From Aminobacter sp. J41 (lineage in GTDB: Bacteria; Pseudomonadota; Alphaproteobacteria; Rhizobiales; Rhizobiaceae), in the NCBI RefSeq assembly GCF_000526635.1, contig NZ_JAGL01000003.1, forward strand, positions 166,268 through 230,267: 64,000 nucleotides of DNA. Reading direction: 5' to 3'. Of the stretch, positions 9,249 through 18,777 are shown piece by piece. Position 1 is the stretch's first letter. The number at the start of each line of letters is the position of its first letter. The position numbers and the translations under genes were made by a program. The notes below the pieces were generated by a model. The model ran no database searches and had not been told where the DNA came from. It saw nothing but the letters and a program-made list of their open reading frames with translations.

Positions 9249-9326
9249 GGACAACCAGTAATGGCATTAGTAATTACTTAACTTATAGGAAATTGCAATC
9301 CGGCTGCGTGCAATTTTTGGTTGTCC
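9249..9326. repeat. AT-rich intergenic segment flanked by a 9-base inverted repeat
   Basis: GGACAACCA at 9249-9257 and its exact complement TGGTTGTCC at 9318-9326 flank about 60 AT-rich bases between the small leftward gene and topA. The loop is too long for a simple terminator. The patch could hold divergent promoters; nothing else is recognised between 9210 and 9456. Confidence 0.35.
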
Positions 9327-9456
9327 CCAATTTTGCAGAGATGCCAAAATCGCCTCTGCCTCTTGACCGTGAACGAAAGCGCGGCCATGTGACGGGCTGT
9401 TTTCCGAGATGCAACGGCGGCAAGGGGCTGCCGCACGAGGGGTAATTCACCGAGAC

Positions 9457-12081
9457 ATGGACGTCGTCGTCGTCGAGTCGCCTGCAAAGGCAAAGACAAT
9501 CAACAAGTACCTTGGATCGGGCTACACGGTCCTGGCGTCGTTCGGCCATGTGCGCGATCTGCCGGCCAAGGACGGCTCCGTGCGTCCGGAAGAAGACTTT
9601 GCCATGTCGTGGGAAGTCGACGGGGCTTCCTCCAAGCGCCTGTCCGACATCGCCAAGGCGGTGAAGGATGCCGATACCCTCATCCTAGCAACCGACCCTG
9701 ATCGCGAGGGTGAGGCCATCTCCTGGCACGTGCTCGACGTGTTGAAGCAGAAGAAGGTCCTGAAGGACAAGCCGGTTCGCCGCGTGGTCTTCAACGCGAT
9801 CACCAAGCAGTCGGTGCTCGACGCGATGGCGAACCCACGCGACATCGACGCGGCACTGGTTGATGCCTATCTCGCGCGCCGTGCCCTCGACTATCTGGTC
9901 GGCTTCACCCTGTCGCCGGTCCTGTGGCGCAAGTTGCCGGGCGCGCGTTCCGCCGGCCGTGTGCAGTCGGTTGCGCTACGCCTCGTCTGCGACCGCGAAG
10001 CCGAGATCGAGCGTTTCGTTCGCGAAGATTACTGGCAGATCGCAGCGCTGATGGCGACGCCTCGCGCCGACGACTTTGAAGCTCGCCTCACAGCCTTCGA
10101 CGGCAAGAAGCTACAGAAGCTCGACATCCGCAGCGCCGAACAGGCAGCCGACATCAAGACGATGCTTGAAGGTGCATCCTTCCGCGCCCTCTCGGTCGAG
10201 GCAAAGCCCACCAAGCGCAACCCTGCGCCGCCCTTCACCACCTCGACCCTGCAGCAGGCTGCCTCCTCGCAGCTTGGCTTCTCGGCTTCGCGCACGATGC
10301 AGGTCGCGCAGCGCCTTTATGAAGGTGTCGACATTGGCGGCGAGACCACCGGTCTCATCACCTACATGCGAACCGACGGCGTTCAGATGGCGCCTGAGGC
10401 GATCGCTGCTGCACGCTCGGCCATCGGGGCGGAGTTCGGCGACCGCTACCTGCCGGAAAAGCCGCGCTTCTATTCCACCAAGGCGAAGAACGCCCAGGAA
10501 GCGCACGAAGCTATCCGCCCGACCGACTTCCGCCGTACGCCGGCAAGCGTTCGCAAGTATCTTGATGCCGATCAGGCACGTCTCTACGAGATCGTCTGGA
10601 AGCGCGCGATCGCCAGCCAGATGAACGCGGCCGAAATTGAACGAACCGCGGTAGAGATCGAGGCCGTCAATGGCTCCCGTACCGCCGGCCTGCGCGCCGT
10701 CGGCTCCGTTATCCGATTCGACGGCTATCTTGCCGCCTACACTGAACAGAAGGACGACGACGCGGACGACGAGGAGAGCCGCCGCCTGCCCGAGATCAAG
10801 GCCGGCGAGACGCTGACCCGCAAGAATATCGCCGTCACCCAGCACACGACCGAGCCGCCGCCGCGCTACTCGGAAGCCTCGCTCATCAAGAAAATGGAAG
10901 AGCTCGGCATCGGCCGTCCGTCCACCTACGCAGCGACGCTGAAGACGCTCGAGGACCGCGGCTACGTGACGATCGACAAGCGTCGGCTGAAGCCCGAGGC
11001 CAAGGGCCGGCTCGTCACCGCCTTCCTCGAAAACTTCTTCGAGCGTTATGTCGAGTTCGACTTCACGGCCGAGCTCGAGGAAAAGCTCGACGAGATCTCC
11101 GATGGCAAGCTCGCCTGGAAGGACGTGCTGCGCGACTTCTGGAAAGAGTTCTCGGCGCATGTCGACGAGACCAAAGAGCTTCGCGTAACCGACGTTCTCG
11201 ACACGCTGAACGAGGAACTGGCGCCGCTGGTCTTCCCGGCACGCGAGGACGGCTCGAACCCGCGCATCTGCCCGCGCTGCGGCTCCGGCAACCTCTCGCT
11301 CAAGCTTGGCAAGTTCGGCGCCTTCGTTGGCTGCTCGAACTATCCGGAGTGCGGCTACACCCGCCAGCTCGGCGAGGGCCTCAACGGTGAGGCCGACGGC
11401 GGCGACAACGGCGACCGCGTTCTCGGCCAGGATCCGGAGACCGGCGAGGACATTACCCTTAAGAGCGGCCGCTTCGGTCCCTACATCCAGCGCGGCGATG
11501 GCAAGGAAGCCAAGCGCGCCAGCCTGCCGAAGGGCTGGACGCCGTCGATGATGGACTCCGAGAAGGCGTTGCAGCTGCTATCGCTGCCGCGTGACGTCGG
11601 CCTGCACCCCGAGACGGGGAAGATGATCTCCGCCGGCATCGGCCGCTACGGTCCGTTCCTGCTGCATGACGGCACCTATGCCAACCTCGAGTCGGTCGAG
11701 GACGTATTCACCGTCGGCCTCAACCGCGCTGTGACAGTCCTTGCCGAGAAGCAGACGCGCGGAGGACGCGGAGGAACCCGCTCCACGCCCGCCGCGCTCA
11801 AGGAGCTCGGGGAACATCCCGATGGCGGCGCCATTACGGTTCGTGACGGCCGCTACGGCCCATACGTGAACTGGGGCAAGGTGAACGCCACCCTGCCCAA
11901 GGGCAAGGATCCGGCGTCCGTGACGCTTGAGGAAGCCCTTGAACTGATCGCGACCAAGGCAGGTAAGTCGGGCACCGCCAAGAAGGCCGCGCCGAAGAAG
12001 GCGGCGGCCACCAAGACGACAGCGGCAAAAAAGCCTGCAGCCAAGAAGGCTCCGGCAAAGAAGGCGAAAAAAGAGGAATAA
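9457..12081 (+). CDS. topA: DNA topoisomerase I
   Basis: Type IA topoisomerase of 874 aa that relaxes negative supercoils. The Toprim domain starts at MDVVVVESPAKAKT and has the acidic triad in DPDREGEA (Asp80, Asp82, Glu84). The active-site tyrosine is Tyr303 in ITYMRTDG. A C4 zinc ribbon (CPRCGSGN ... CSNYPECGY) lies near residue 605, followed by repeated topoisomerase C-terminal modules (FGPYIQRGDGKEA, YGPFLLHDG, YGPYVNWGK). A Lys/Ala-rich tail occupies the last 35 residues, common in alphaproteobacterial TopA and likely to bind DNA. The start is the ATG of MDVVVV; the frame extends 16 codons upstream without family similarity. rnr follows six bases later. Confidence 0.97.
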   Translation: MDVVVVESPAKAKTINKYLGSGYTVLASFGHVRDLPAKDGSVRPEEDFAMSWEVDGASSKRLSDIAKAVKDADTLILATDPDREGEAISWHVLDVLKQKKVLKDKPVRRVVFNAITKQSVLDAMANPRDIDAALVDAYLARRALDYLVGFTLSPVLWRKLPGARSAGRVQSVALRLVCDREAEIERFVREDYWQIAALMATPRADDFEARLTAFDGKKLQKLDIRSAEQAADIKTMLEGASFRALSVEAKPTKRNPAPPFTTSTLQQAASSQLGFSASRTMQVAQRLYEGVDIGGETTGLITYMRTDGVQMAPEAIAAARSAIGAEFGDRYLPEKPRFYSTKAKNAQEAHEAIRPTDFRRTPASVRKYLDADQARLYEIVWKRAIASQMNAAEIERTAVEIEAVNGSRTAGLRAVGSVIRFDGYLAAYTEQKDDDADDEESRRLPEIKAGETLTRKNIAVTQHTTEPPPRYSEASLIKKMEELGIGRPSTYAATLKTLEDRGYVTIDKRRLKPEAKGRLVTAFLENFFERYVEFDFTAELEEKLDEISDGKLAWKDVLRDFWKEFSAHVDETKELRVTDVLDTLNEELAPLVFPAREDGSNPRICPRCGSGNLSLKLGKFGAFVGCSNYPECGYTRQLGEGLNGEADGGDNGDRVLGQDPETGEDITLKSGRFGPYIQRGDGKEAKRASLPKGWTPSMMDSEKALQLLSLPRDVGLHPETGKMISAGIGRYGPFLLHDGTYANLESVEDVFTVGLNRAVTVLAEKQTRGGRGGTRSTPAALKELGEHPDGGAITVRDGRYGPYVNWGKVNATLPKGKDPASVTLEEALELIATKAGKSGTAKKAAPKKAAATKTTAAKKPAAKKAPAKKAKKEE

Positions 12082-12087
12082 TCCCCT

Positions 12088-14370
12088 TTGGCAAAACGGA
12101 TTTCCGGGCGCAAGACTGGCGAAGAGACACGCGATTTCCGCCCCTCGCGCGACGAAATCCTCGCTTTCATCAAGGAAAATCCCGATCAGGCCGGGAAGCG
12201 CGAGCTCGCTCGCGCCTTCGGCCTGAAGGGCGCCGACCGCGCATGGCTGAAGGATCAGCTGCGCGAGATGCAGGAAGAGGGGCTGCTGAAGAAGCAGTCC
12301 AAGCGGTTTACCCGCGCCGATGCCCTGCCCCACGTCTCCGTCCTCGACGTCTTCTCACGTGACGATGACGGCAACCTGCTCGCCCGCCCGGCGGAATGGC
12401 CGGAAGAGAACGGCTCGGCTCCGCTCGTGTCGATCCGCCCCTCGCGCGATGCAGCCCGCACTCCCGGCATCGGCGAACGTGTGCTCGCCAAGGTTTTCCC
12501 GACCGACCTTGATGAAGGTCCGGCCTACACGGCCCGCGTCATCAAGGTGTTCGAGAAGCGCCGGGACGCGGTCCTCGGCGTTTTGCGCCAGCTGCGTGAC
12601 GGCTCGTATCGCATCGAGCCGGTCGAGCGCCGGCAGTCAGAGCTGACGGTGGACCGCGACTATCTCGGCGGCGCCAAGCCCGGCGACCTGGTCGAGGTCG
12701 AGCAGGTCACTTCAGGCAGATACGGCCTGCCGAAGGGCAAGGTGCTCAACGTGTTGGGCTCGCTGAGCAGCGAGAAGGCGGTCTCGATGATCGCCATCCA
12801 CGCCCACGACATTCCCTACATCTTCTCGCAATCCGTTCTCGCTGAGGCAGAAGCAGCTGCGCCGGCAAGCACGGAGGACCGCGAGGACTGGCGCTCGCTG
12901 CCGCTCATCACCATCGACCCGGCAGACGCCAAGGATCACGACGACGCCGTCTATGCCGAACCGGACACGGACGAGAAGAACCCGGGCGGCCACATCGTCA
13001 CCGTCGCGATCGCCGACGTCGCCTATTACGTGCGGCCGGGCTCCGCGCTCGACCAGGAAGCGCTGAAGCGCGGCAACTCCGTCTATTTCCCGGACCGCGT
13101 CGTGCCGATGCTGCCGGAGCGGATCTCGAACGACCTCTGTTCGCTGCGCGAAGGCGAGGACCGCCCTGCCTTGGCCGTGCGGATGACGTTCACCGCGGAC
13201 GGCCGCAAGATCCGCCATTCCTTCCACCGCATCATGATGCGCTCGGCAGGCAAGCTCGCCTACCCACAGGCGCAGGCGGCAGTCGACGGCAGGCCGGACG
13301 AAAAGACCGCACCGCTCCTCGAGCCGGTGCTGAAGCCGCTATGGGACGCATATCGAGCTCTCAAGCGCGGCCGCAACCATCGCGGACCGCTTGAGCTCGA
13401 TCTGCCTGAACGCAAAATCCTGCTGAAGGAAGACGGCACCGTCGACCGGGTCATCGTCCCAGACCGGCTCGACGCGCACAAGCTCATCGAAGAATTCATG
13501 ATCCAGGCGAACGTCTCGGCGGCGGAGACGCTGGAAGCCAAGCACAAGCGGCTCGTCTACCGCATCCACGACGCGCCGTCGCTCGCCAAACAGGAAGCAT
13601 TGCGCGAATTCCTGCAGACCATCGGCCTGTCGCTGGCACGCGGCGCGCAGCTGCGGCCATCCTCCTTCAACGGGATCCTTTCGCAGGTTGCCGGCAGCGA
13701 GCATGAGGCGCTGGTCAACGAGGTGGTGCTGCGCACCCAGAGCCAGGCGGTCTATTCGCCTGAGAATCTCGGGCATTTTGGCCTCAACCTGCGCCGCTAC
13801 GCGCACTTCACCTCGCCGATCCGCCGCTACGCCGACCTCATCGTCCATCGAGCGCTGATCAGCGCGCATGGTTTCGGCCCTGACGGCATCACCAACGAGC
13901 AGGAAGCGCGGCTCGAAGAAATCTCGGCATTGATTTCGACCGCCGAGCGCCGCGCGATGGCTGCCGAGCGCGAAACCGTCGATCGCCTCATAGCGGAACA
14001 TCTTGCCTCTCGTCTTGAAGAGTCTTTCCAGGCGCGAATCTCTGGTGTCACCAAGGCGGGGCTGTTCGTTCAGCTGCCTCAATTTGGCGCAGATGGATTC
14101 ATCCCTATTTCGTCCCTTGGGGACGACTACTATATCTTCGACGAATCGGCCCGGGCTCTGTTCGGTGAGCGAAGCAGGAGGGGATATCAGCTAGCTGACA
14201 CGGTTGACGTGAAACTTGTCGAAGTGGCGCCGCTAGCGGGCGCCATGCGTTTTGAAATGCTTAGTGATCCGAAGCCCCTCCCGGGCTCGAAACAGTCCTA
14301 CCACAAGGCCCGCCGTTCCAAGGAGCGCGCCCGGGCCAAGGCTCCACGCCGTGGAGCAAGGAGACGATGA
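12088..14370 (+). CDS. rnr: Ribonuclease R
   Basis: 3'-5' exoribonuclease of the RNB family, 760 aa, which degrades structured RNA and takes part in rRNA and tmRNA-linked quality control. An N-terminal winged-helix segment (residues about 25-75) and cold-shock-like domains precede the RNB core, whose metal site lies in DPADAKDHDDAVYA near residue 278. An S1 domain follows (SGVTKAGLFVQLPQFGADGF near 655), then an Arg/Lys-rich tail. The start is TTG (MAKRISGRK), six bases after the topA stop with AGAGGA upstream. The stop overlaps the DUF983 start (ATGA). The family is clear; the start codon is the least certain part. Confidence 0.94.
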   Translation: MAKRISGRKTGEETRDFRPSRDEILAFIKENPDQAGKRELARAFGLKGADRAWLKDQLREMQEEGLLKKQSKRFTRADALPHVSVLDVFSRDDDGNLLARPAEWPEENGSAPLVSIRPSRDAARTPGIGERVLAKVFPTDLDEGPAYTARVIKVFEKRRDAVLGVLRQLRDGSYRIEPVERRQSELTVDRDYLGGAKPGDLVEVEQVTSGRYGLPKGKVLNVLGSLSSEKAVSMIAIHAHDIPYIFSQSVLAEAEAAAPASTEDREDWRSLPLITIDPADAKDHDDAVYAEPDTDEKNPGGHIVTVAIADVAYYVRPGSALDQEALKRGNSVYFPDRVVPMLPERISNDLCSLREGEDRPALAVRMTFTADGRKIRHSFHRIMMRSAGKLAYPQAQAAVDGRPDEKTAPLLEPVLKPLWDAYRALKRGRNHRGPLELDLPERKILLKEDGTVDRVIVPDRLDAHKLIEEFMIQANVSAAETLEAKHKRLVYRIHDAPSLAKQEALREFLQTIGLSLARGAQLRPSSFNGILSQVAGSEHEALVNEVVLRTQSQAVYSPENLGHFGLNLRRYAHFTSPIRRYADLIVHRALISAHGFGPDGITNEQEARLEEISALISTAERRAMAAERETVDRLIAEHLASRLEESFQARISGVTKAGLFVQLPQFGADGFIPISSLGDDYYIFDESARALFGERSRRGYQLADTVDVKLVEVAPLAGAMRFEMLSDPKPLPGSKQSYHKARRSKERARAKAPRRGARRR

Positions 14371-14804
14371 TGGAAACCCAAGTATTCGGCGCGGCTGCCG
14401 CTGCCGAGCGCCCGATCGGCCAGTCGATTTTCCGTGGCATGATGTGCCGCTGCCCCAACTGCAACGAAGGCAAGCTGTTCAACCGCTACCTCAAGGTAGC
14501 GGATCGCTGCGACAAGTGCGGCGAGGATTTTCACCACCATCGCGCTGACGACCTTCCAGCCTATCTCGTCGTGACCATCGTCGGCCACATCATGGTTGGC
14601 GTCTACATGGGCCTCGAGAAGATGTTTGATCTGGGCATCTGGACCCATCTCGCCTATCTCGGCCCACTGACCCTCGCCATGACCCTGGCGATGTTGCCGC
14701 CCGTAAAGGGCGGCGTCGTGGGTCTGCAGTGGGCCTGCCGCATGCACGGATTCTCCGGTGAGAAGGAAGCACTGGAGACACATCCGGAACTGCAGAACTC
14801 ATGA
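14367..14804 (+). CDS. DUF983 family protein
   Basis: A 145-aa protein of the DUF983 family, function unknown. It carries a short zinc ribbon, CRCPNCNEGKLF near residue 27 and CDKCGEDFHHH near 48, followed by two membrane spans (YLVVTIVGHIMVGVYMG and the TLAMTLAMLPPVKG region) and a cytoplasmic end. In Hyphomicrobiales it is commonly found after rnr. Two adjacent ATG codons (14367, 14370) are possible starts. It overlaps both rnr (four bases) and the next gene (four bases), so the three are translationally coupled. Confidence 0.88.
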   Translation: MMETQVFGAAAAAERPIGQSIFRGMMCRCPNCNEGKLFNRYLKVADRCDKCGEDFHHHRADDLPAYLVVTIVGHIMVGVYMGLEKMFDLGIWTHLAYLGPLTLAMTLAMLPPVKGGVVGLQWACRMHGFSGEKEALETHPELQNS

Positions 14805-15565
14805 CGGAAGGCGGCGCAAGGCGCCTGTCGATGGCCGGCATGAGCCGCGCCGAAATTGACAAGACGGAACTGAAGGACGCAGCACTGGGTCCAGGGCCAC
14901 TCCGCCCGAAGGACGCAGCTACGCTCATTCTCCTTGACCGGTCGGGCAGCGAAATCCGCGTTCTTCTCGGCCGGCGCCATATGCGCCATGCCTTCATGCC
15001 CGGCAAATTCGTCTTTCCGGGCGGCCGCACAGATCCCTCCGATGCGCGCGTACCTTTCGCTGCGCCGCTGCATCCGAGCGAAGAAGCCAAGCTCGTTAAT
15101 TCGCGCACCAGCGCGACACGGGCGCGTGCGATCGCCATGTCCGCAATTCGCGAAACTTACGAGGAAGCGGGCATTCTGATCGGCAAACGCGGCTCGTTCG
15201 AGACCGCCAAGCCAGACTGGCAGGGTTTTGTCGAGAACGGCGTCTGCCCTTCTCTGGCACCGCTGCGCTTCATTGCCCGCGCCATTACCCCTCCCGGACG
15301 AGTCAGGCGCTACGACACCCGTTTTCTCGCCGCATTCCGGGACGATGTCGCCCTCGAATTGCCTGAAGGCGGACCTACGGACGAGCTTGAGGAAATCGTC
15401 TGGCTCCCATTGGCCGAAGCGTTGGAAGCCGATATTCCCGGCATCACCAGGACAGTTCTCGGCGATCTGCTGGAGCGGCTGAAGCAGGACCCCGGCCTGT
15501 CGCCGGGCGGCGCTGTGCCGTTCTATTACCTGCGCCACAATCGCTTCCAGCGCGACCTGATCTAA
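14801..15565 (+). CDS. NUDIX hydrolase
   Basis: A 254-aa NUDIX-fold protein. The Nudix box is split: FPGGRTDPSD near residue 72, then an insertion of about 35 residues before AIRETYEEAGILIG near 112, which keeps the REUxEExGU metal-binding core. This long-insert layout resembles the NUDT19-like group, some of whose members act on CoA derivatives; the substrate here is unknown. Several Met codons near the N-terminus make the start uncertain (MTEGGARR or MSRAEID). It overlaps DUF983 by four bases. Confidence 0.85.
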   Translation: MTEGGARRLSMAGMSRAEIDKTELKDAALGPGPLRPKDAATLILLDRSGSEIRVLLGRRHMRHAFMPGKFVFPGGRTDPSDARVPFAAPLHPSEEAKLVNSRTSATRARAIAMSAIRETYEEAGILIGKRGSFETAKPDWQGFVENGVCPSLAPLRFIARAITPPGRVRRYDTRFLAAFRDDVALELPEGGPTDELEEIVWLPLAEALEADIPGITRTVLGDLLERLKQDPGLSPGGAVPFYYLRHNRFQRDLI

Positions 15566-15592
15566 CAGAACCACAATCGCAAGGCATTTCGC

Positions 15593-16789
15593 ATGGCACC
15601 AGATTCGCTGGCCGCTCAAGAGGACGTGCTTACCCACGTACGGTGGCTTTCCGTCTCGGCGGCTGTCGCCTCCATCAGCGTTGTCGGCATCGCGATCGGC
15701 CTTGGCGTCCCGCTTCTGTCGGTGATTCTGGAATCGCGCGGTTTTTCTTCCACGATGATCGGCGCCAACACGGCAGTGGCCGGCATTGCCTCTATCGTCG
15801 CCGCGCCGTTCGTAACTCCGCTCGCGACCCGATTCGGCGTCGTGCCGATAATGATCGCGATGATTCTGCTCGGCGGCCTCTCCTTCGTCGGCTTTTACTT
15901 CGCGCCGGCGTTCTGGATGTGGTTCCCGCTGCGCGCCGCGCTTCATTTCGCGCTGACGACCCTGTTCATCCTATCCGAGTACTGGATCTCAACCTCGGCG
16001 CCGCCCAACAAGCGCGGGCTGGTGCTCGGCATCTACGCAACCGTCCTGTCGCTGGGATTCGCCTTCGGCCCGTTCCTGTTCTCAGTGGTTGGCTCCTCCG
16101 GCTTCCTGCCCTTCGGCATAGCCTTTGTGCTGGTCATCATCGCTGCCCTACCCGTGATGGCGGCGCGCAGGGAAGGGCCGGACATGCGTGCCGAGTGCGA
16201 CCACACCTCCAGCGGCTTCGTCCGCTACATCTGGATGGTCCCGATGGCGACCGCTGCCGTGCTGGTGTTTGGCGCGGTTGAAACTGGCGGTTTCGCGCTG
16301 TTTCCCGTCTACGGCACCCGCATCGGCTATTCGGAGGCCGACGCAGCGCTTCTCCTGACCGCCGTCGGCCTGGGCAACGTCCTCCTTCAGATCCCGCTTG
16401 GCATCGTCAGCGACCGCATGAAGGACCGCCGTGTCCTGCTGGTCATCTGCGCGGCTGTTGGTCTCGGCGGCGTACTGATTCTCCCCACAATCGCCGACAG
16501 CTGGCTCCTGAGCGCCGCAGTGCTGTTCGCTTGGGGTGGCGTTGTCGCCGGCCTCTACACGGTCGGCCTCGCCCATCTTGGCTCGCGACTCTCCGGCCGC
16601 GACCTCGCCTCGGCCAACGCCGCCTTCGTGTTTTGCTATGGAATCGGCATGCTCATCGGCCCGCAGGCGATCGGCGTCACAATGGATATTGCCGGACCGA
16701 ACGGCTTTTCCTGGGGCCTTGCCATCTTTTTCGGTGCCTATCTGCTCTTGGCGCTGTTCAGGATGGGCGTAAGGGCTGCGCGGACTTGA
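15593..16789 (+). CDS. MFS transporter
   Basis: Major facilitator superfamily protein of 398 aa with about twelve hydrophobic segments. The loop between spans 2 and 3 and the SEYWISTSAPPNKRGLVLGI segment near residue 128 are typical of the small sugar/drug-like MFS group found in alphaproteobacteria. The second half has the matching loop VSDRMKDRRVLL near 278. The substrate is not predictable. It follows the NUDIX gene by 27 bases in the same operon-like run. The putative rpmG promoter overlaps its stop codon. Confidence 0.87.
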   Translation: MAPDSLAAQEDVLTHVRWLSVSAAVASISVVGIAIGLGVPLLSVILESRGFSSTMIGANTAVAGIASIVAAPFVTPLATRFGVVPIMIAMILLGGLSFVGFYFAPAFWMWFPLRAALHFALTTLFILSEYWISTSAPPNKRGLVLGIYATVLSLGFAFGPFLFSVVGSSGFLPFGIAFVLVIIAALPVMAARREGPDMRAECDHTSSGFVRYIWMVPMATAAVLVFGAVETGGFALFPVYGTRIGYSEADAALLLTAVGLGNVLLQIPLGIVSDRMKDRRVLLVICAAVGLGGVLILPTIADSWLLSAAVLFAWGGVVAGLYTVGLAHLGSRLSGRDLASANAAFVFCYGIGMLIGPQAIGVTMDIAGPNGFSWGLAIFFGAYLLLALFRMGVRAART

Positions 16790-16813
16790 CATTTCCCCGG
16801 GGTCGTTTATGTC
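16786..16813 (+). promoter_or_regulatory. Candidate promoter of rpmG
   Basis: A perfect TTGACA (16786-16791) overlaps the MFS stop codon. It is followed by a 16-base spacer and TATGTC (16808-16813). This would give rpmG its own message with a leader of about 70 bases. Confidence 0.5.
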
Positions 16814-16892
16814 TCCGCGCGAGTTTTCCGCAGGCCGGGCCGCCGCCCGCACTGATGCGGCAACGAGACCCCGAGAAGAGCGGACCTAGAAC

Positions 16893-17060
16893 ATGGCCAA
16901 AGCTACGACGATCAAGATCAAGCTCCTGTCTACCGCGGACACCGGTTTCTTCTACGTTACCAAGAAGAACAGCCGCACCATGACCGAGAAGATGACCAAG
17001 CGTAAGTACGACCCGATTGCGCGCAAGCACGTCGAGTTCAAGGAAACGAAGATCAAGTAA
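16893..17060 (+). CDS. rpmG: 50S ribosomal protein L33
   Basis: L33 of 55 aa, a small basic protein of the large ribosomal subunit. The sequence [18 protein letters not shown], then [23 protein letters not shown] and the end [10 protein letters not shown], is the standard cysteine-free alphaproteobacterial form, so this is the zinc-independent type. It is too short for most automated gene tracks. Its own promoter and a strong terminator suggest a single-gene transcript. Confidence 0.96.
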   Translation: MAKATTIKIKLLSTADTGFFYVTKKNSRTMTEKMTKRKYDPIARKHVEFKETKIK

Positions 17061-17083
17061 TCTTCGCTCCGGCGCTGAAAACG

Positions 17084-17111
17084 AAAACGCCGCCCTTCGG
17101 GGCGGCGTTTT
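17084..17111 (+). terminator. Rho-independent terminator of rpmG
   Basis: AAAACGCCGCCC, TTCG tetraloop, GGGCGGCGTTTT: a 12-bp perfect stem followed by T residues, 23 bases after the rpmG stop. It is one of the clearest terminators in the window. Confidence 0.93.
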
Positions 17112-17406
17112 TCGTTTGTGCGGCTATGGAGTTGGAACTGGGGGCCGACCAGCAGCTGACAGCGGTACGAGGAGGCCGCTATACGCCAGCGCCGGCCGGC
17201 CGACCCCACGGACCCAGGAGATGCGGCGGACCTGAGCATCATGGGGTGTTTGAAATCAGAACGTGATTGTTTCGCCCCGCCCTGACCCTGCGGAAGATTT
17301 GCGCAGCTTCGTGGCAAAATCAATCAATTCTTAACCACGCGACAATTTTTCCTTCCAACGAGGTAAATTCTGTGATCGCCAAGTGAAAAGTCGATTCGAA
17401 GGCGGC
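17112..17406. other. Intergenic region between rpmG and pleD
   Basis: About 295 bases between the rpmG terminator and the end of the convergent pleD gene. Short frames exist on both strands, but none has a ribosome site or a recognisable sequence. I see no clear pleD terminator and no RNA gene. Confidence 0.5.
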
Positions 17407-18777
17407 TCAGGCAGCTGCGGCGACCACCCGGTTGCGCCCGCCGTTCTTGGCCTCGTAGAGCGCCATATCCGCCCGTTTCAACATCGCGCTGACGCTGTCT
17501 GAAGGGCCCTGCAGGAAGGACACGCCGACGCTGACTGTGACGTCCAGCGTCCCCTGCCCCGGAATGTCGAACGGCGCCGCAGCAATCTGCCCGCGGATAC
17601 GCTCGGCGACCTTCTGTGCGATCTCGCCGGGGGTTTCCGGCATCACGACCACGAATTCCTCGCCACCAAAGCGGCAGACGAGATCGATGCCGCGCACGCC
17701 CCGGCGCACCCGCTCCGCGAACTCCTTCAGCACCGCGTCGCCGGCGTCATGTCCCCAGCCATCATTGATGGACTTGAAGCGGTCGATGTCGGCGATCAAC
17801 AGCGACAGCGGCGTTCCGCGGTTCTGTGCCCGCTCGAATAGGGTCTGCAGGTGCGTATCGAGATAGCGGCGGTTGTTGAGGCCGGTCAGAGGGTCCGTCA
17901 CGGCCATCTCTATGGTCTGGGCCACGGAGGCCCGCAAATGGTCGTTGTAGCGCTTGCGACGCACCTGTGTGACCAGGCGGGCAATCATTTCGTGCTGGTC
18001 GAGAGGCCGCACGAGATAGTCATTGACGCCGAGTTCCAGTCCCCGCACGAGCCGCGCGTCCTCGCCCTGATCGGCAAGCAGCATGATTGGTACGAAGCGC
18101 GTGCGGTCGAGCGTGCGCAGCTGCGAGCAAAGGCGCAGCGGATCGAAATCCGTCAGAGCGGTGCTGATCAGCACGCAGTCGAAATCACCCTCCGCCGCCT
18201 TGAAGAAGGCGCCCTGCGGATCCGTCTCGCAAATAAGCGTACAGCGGCCGCGCAGCATCCGCTGGATTCGGTCGACCGAATGCTGTTTGTCATCGACCAG
18301 CAGCACCGTCGGCTGTGTCTCATCGATAGAGGCCCGGCGTGACAGCAACTCCTCGATGCCGATTGCGCGAGTGGTGGAGGCGCGCAGACGCAGCTCGTCG
18401 GTGAGGCTCTTAAGCCGCACCAGACTCTTCACGCGCGTCATCAGCTGGAGGTCGTTGGCCGGCTTAGTGAGAAAATCGTCGGCACCGGCCTCAAGGCCGC
18501 GTACGCGGTCGCTCACCTGGTCGAGTGCAGTCACCATCACGACCGGAATGTGCTGGGTCGCCGGATCGCTCTTGAGGCGCCGGCAAACCTCGAAACCGTC
18601 CATGCCCGGCATCATCACGTCGAGCAGAACGACGTCGACATTGCCGCGCTCGCAGATGTCCAGCGCATCCGCCCCATTGGAGGCGGTCAACACCTCGAAA
18701 TATTCGGCGAGCAGCCGGGCTTCCAGAAGCTTGACGTTGGCAGGAACGTCATCGACGACGAGTATACGCGCCGTCAT
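17407..18777 (-). CDS. pleD: Response regulator diguanylate cyclase PleD
   Basis: A 456-aa protein with the REC-REC-GGDEF order of Caulobacter PleD, which makes cyclic di-GMP at the differentiating pole. The first receiver has its phospho-acceptor at Asp53 (LLDVMMPGMDG). The second receiver (about residues 155-275) lacks the usual phospho-Asp and serves as a dimerisation adaptor. The cyclase motif GGEEF is at 371-375. The inhibitory c-di-GMP site RxxD (Arg362-Gly-Ile-Asp365) lies five residues before it, so product inhibition is expected. The start overlaps the divK stop by one base (TAATG), so the two regulators are made together. Confidence 0.96.
   Translation of the reverse strand: MTARILVVDDVPANVKLLEARLLAEYFEVLTASNGADALDICERGNVDVVLLDVMMPGMDGFEVCRRLKSDPATQHIPVVMVTALDQVSDRVRGLEAGADDFLTKPANDLQLMTRVKSLVRLKSLTDELRLRASTTRAIGIEELLSRRASIDETQPTVLLVDDKQHSVDRIQRMLRGRCTLICETDPQGAFFKAAEGDFDCVLISTALTDFDPLRLCSQLRTLDRTRFVPIMLLADQGEDARLVRGLELGVNDYLVRPLDQHEMIARLVTQVRRKRYNDHLRASVAQTIEMAVTDPLTGLNNRRYLDTHLQTLFERAQNRGTPLSLLIADIDRFKSINDGWGHDAGDAVLKEFAERVRRGVRGIDLVCRFGGEEFVVVMPETPGEIAQKVAERIRGQIAAAPFDIPGQGTLDVTVSVGVSFLQGPSDSVSAMLKRADMALYEAKNGGRNRVVAAAA

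Noticed and set aside
11960..12080. AAG/GCC-rich repeats at the topA end
   Set aside because: They encode the usual Lys/Ala-rich TopA tail; no separate element.
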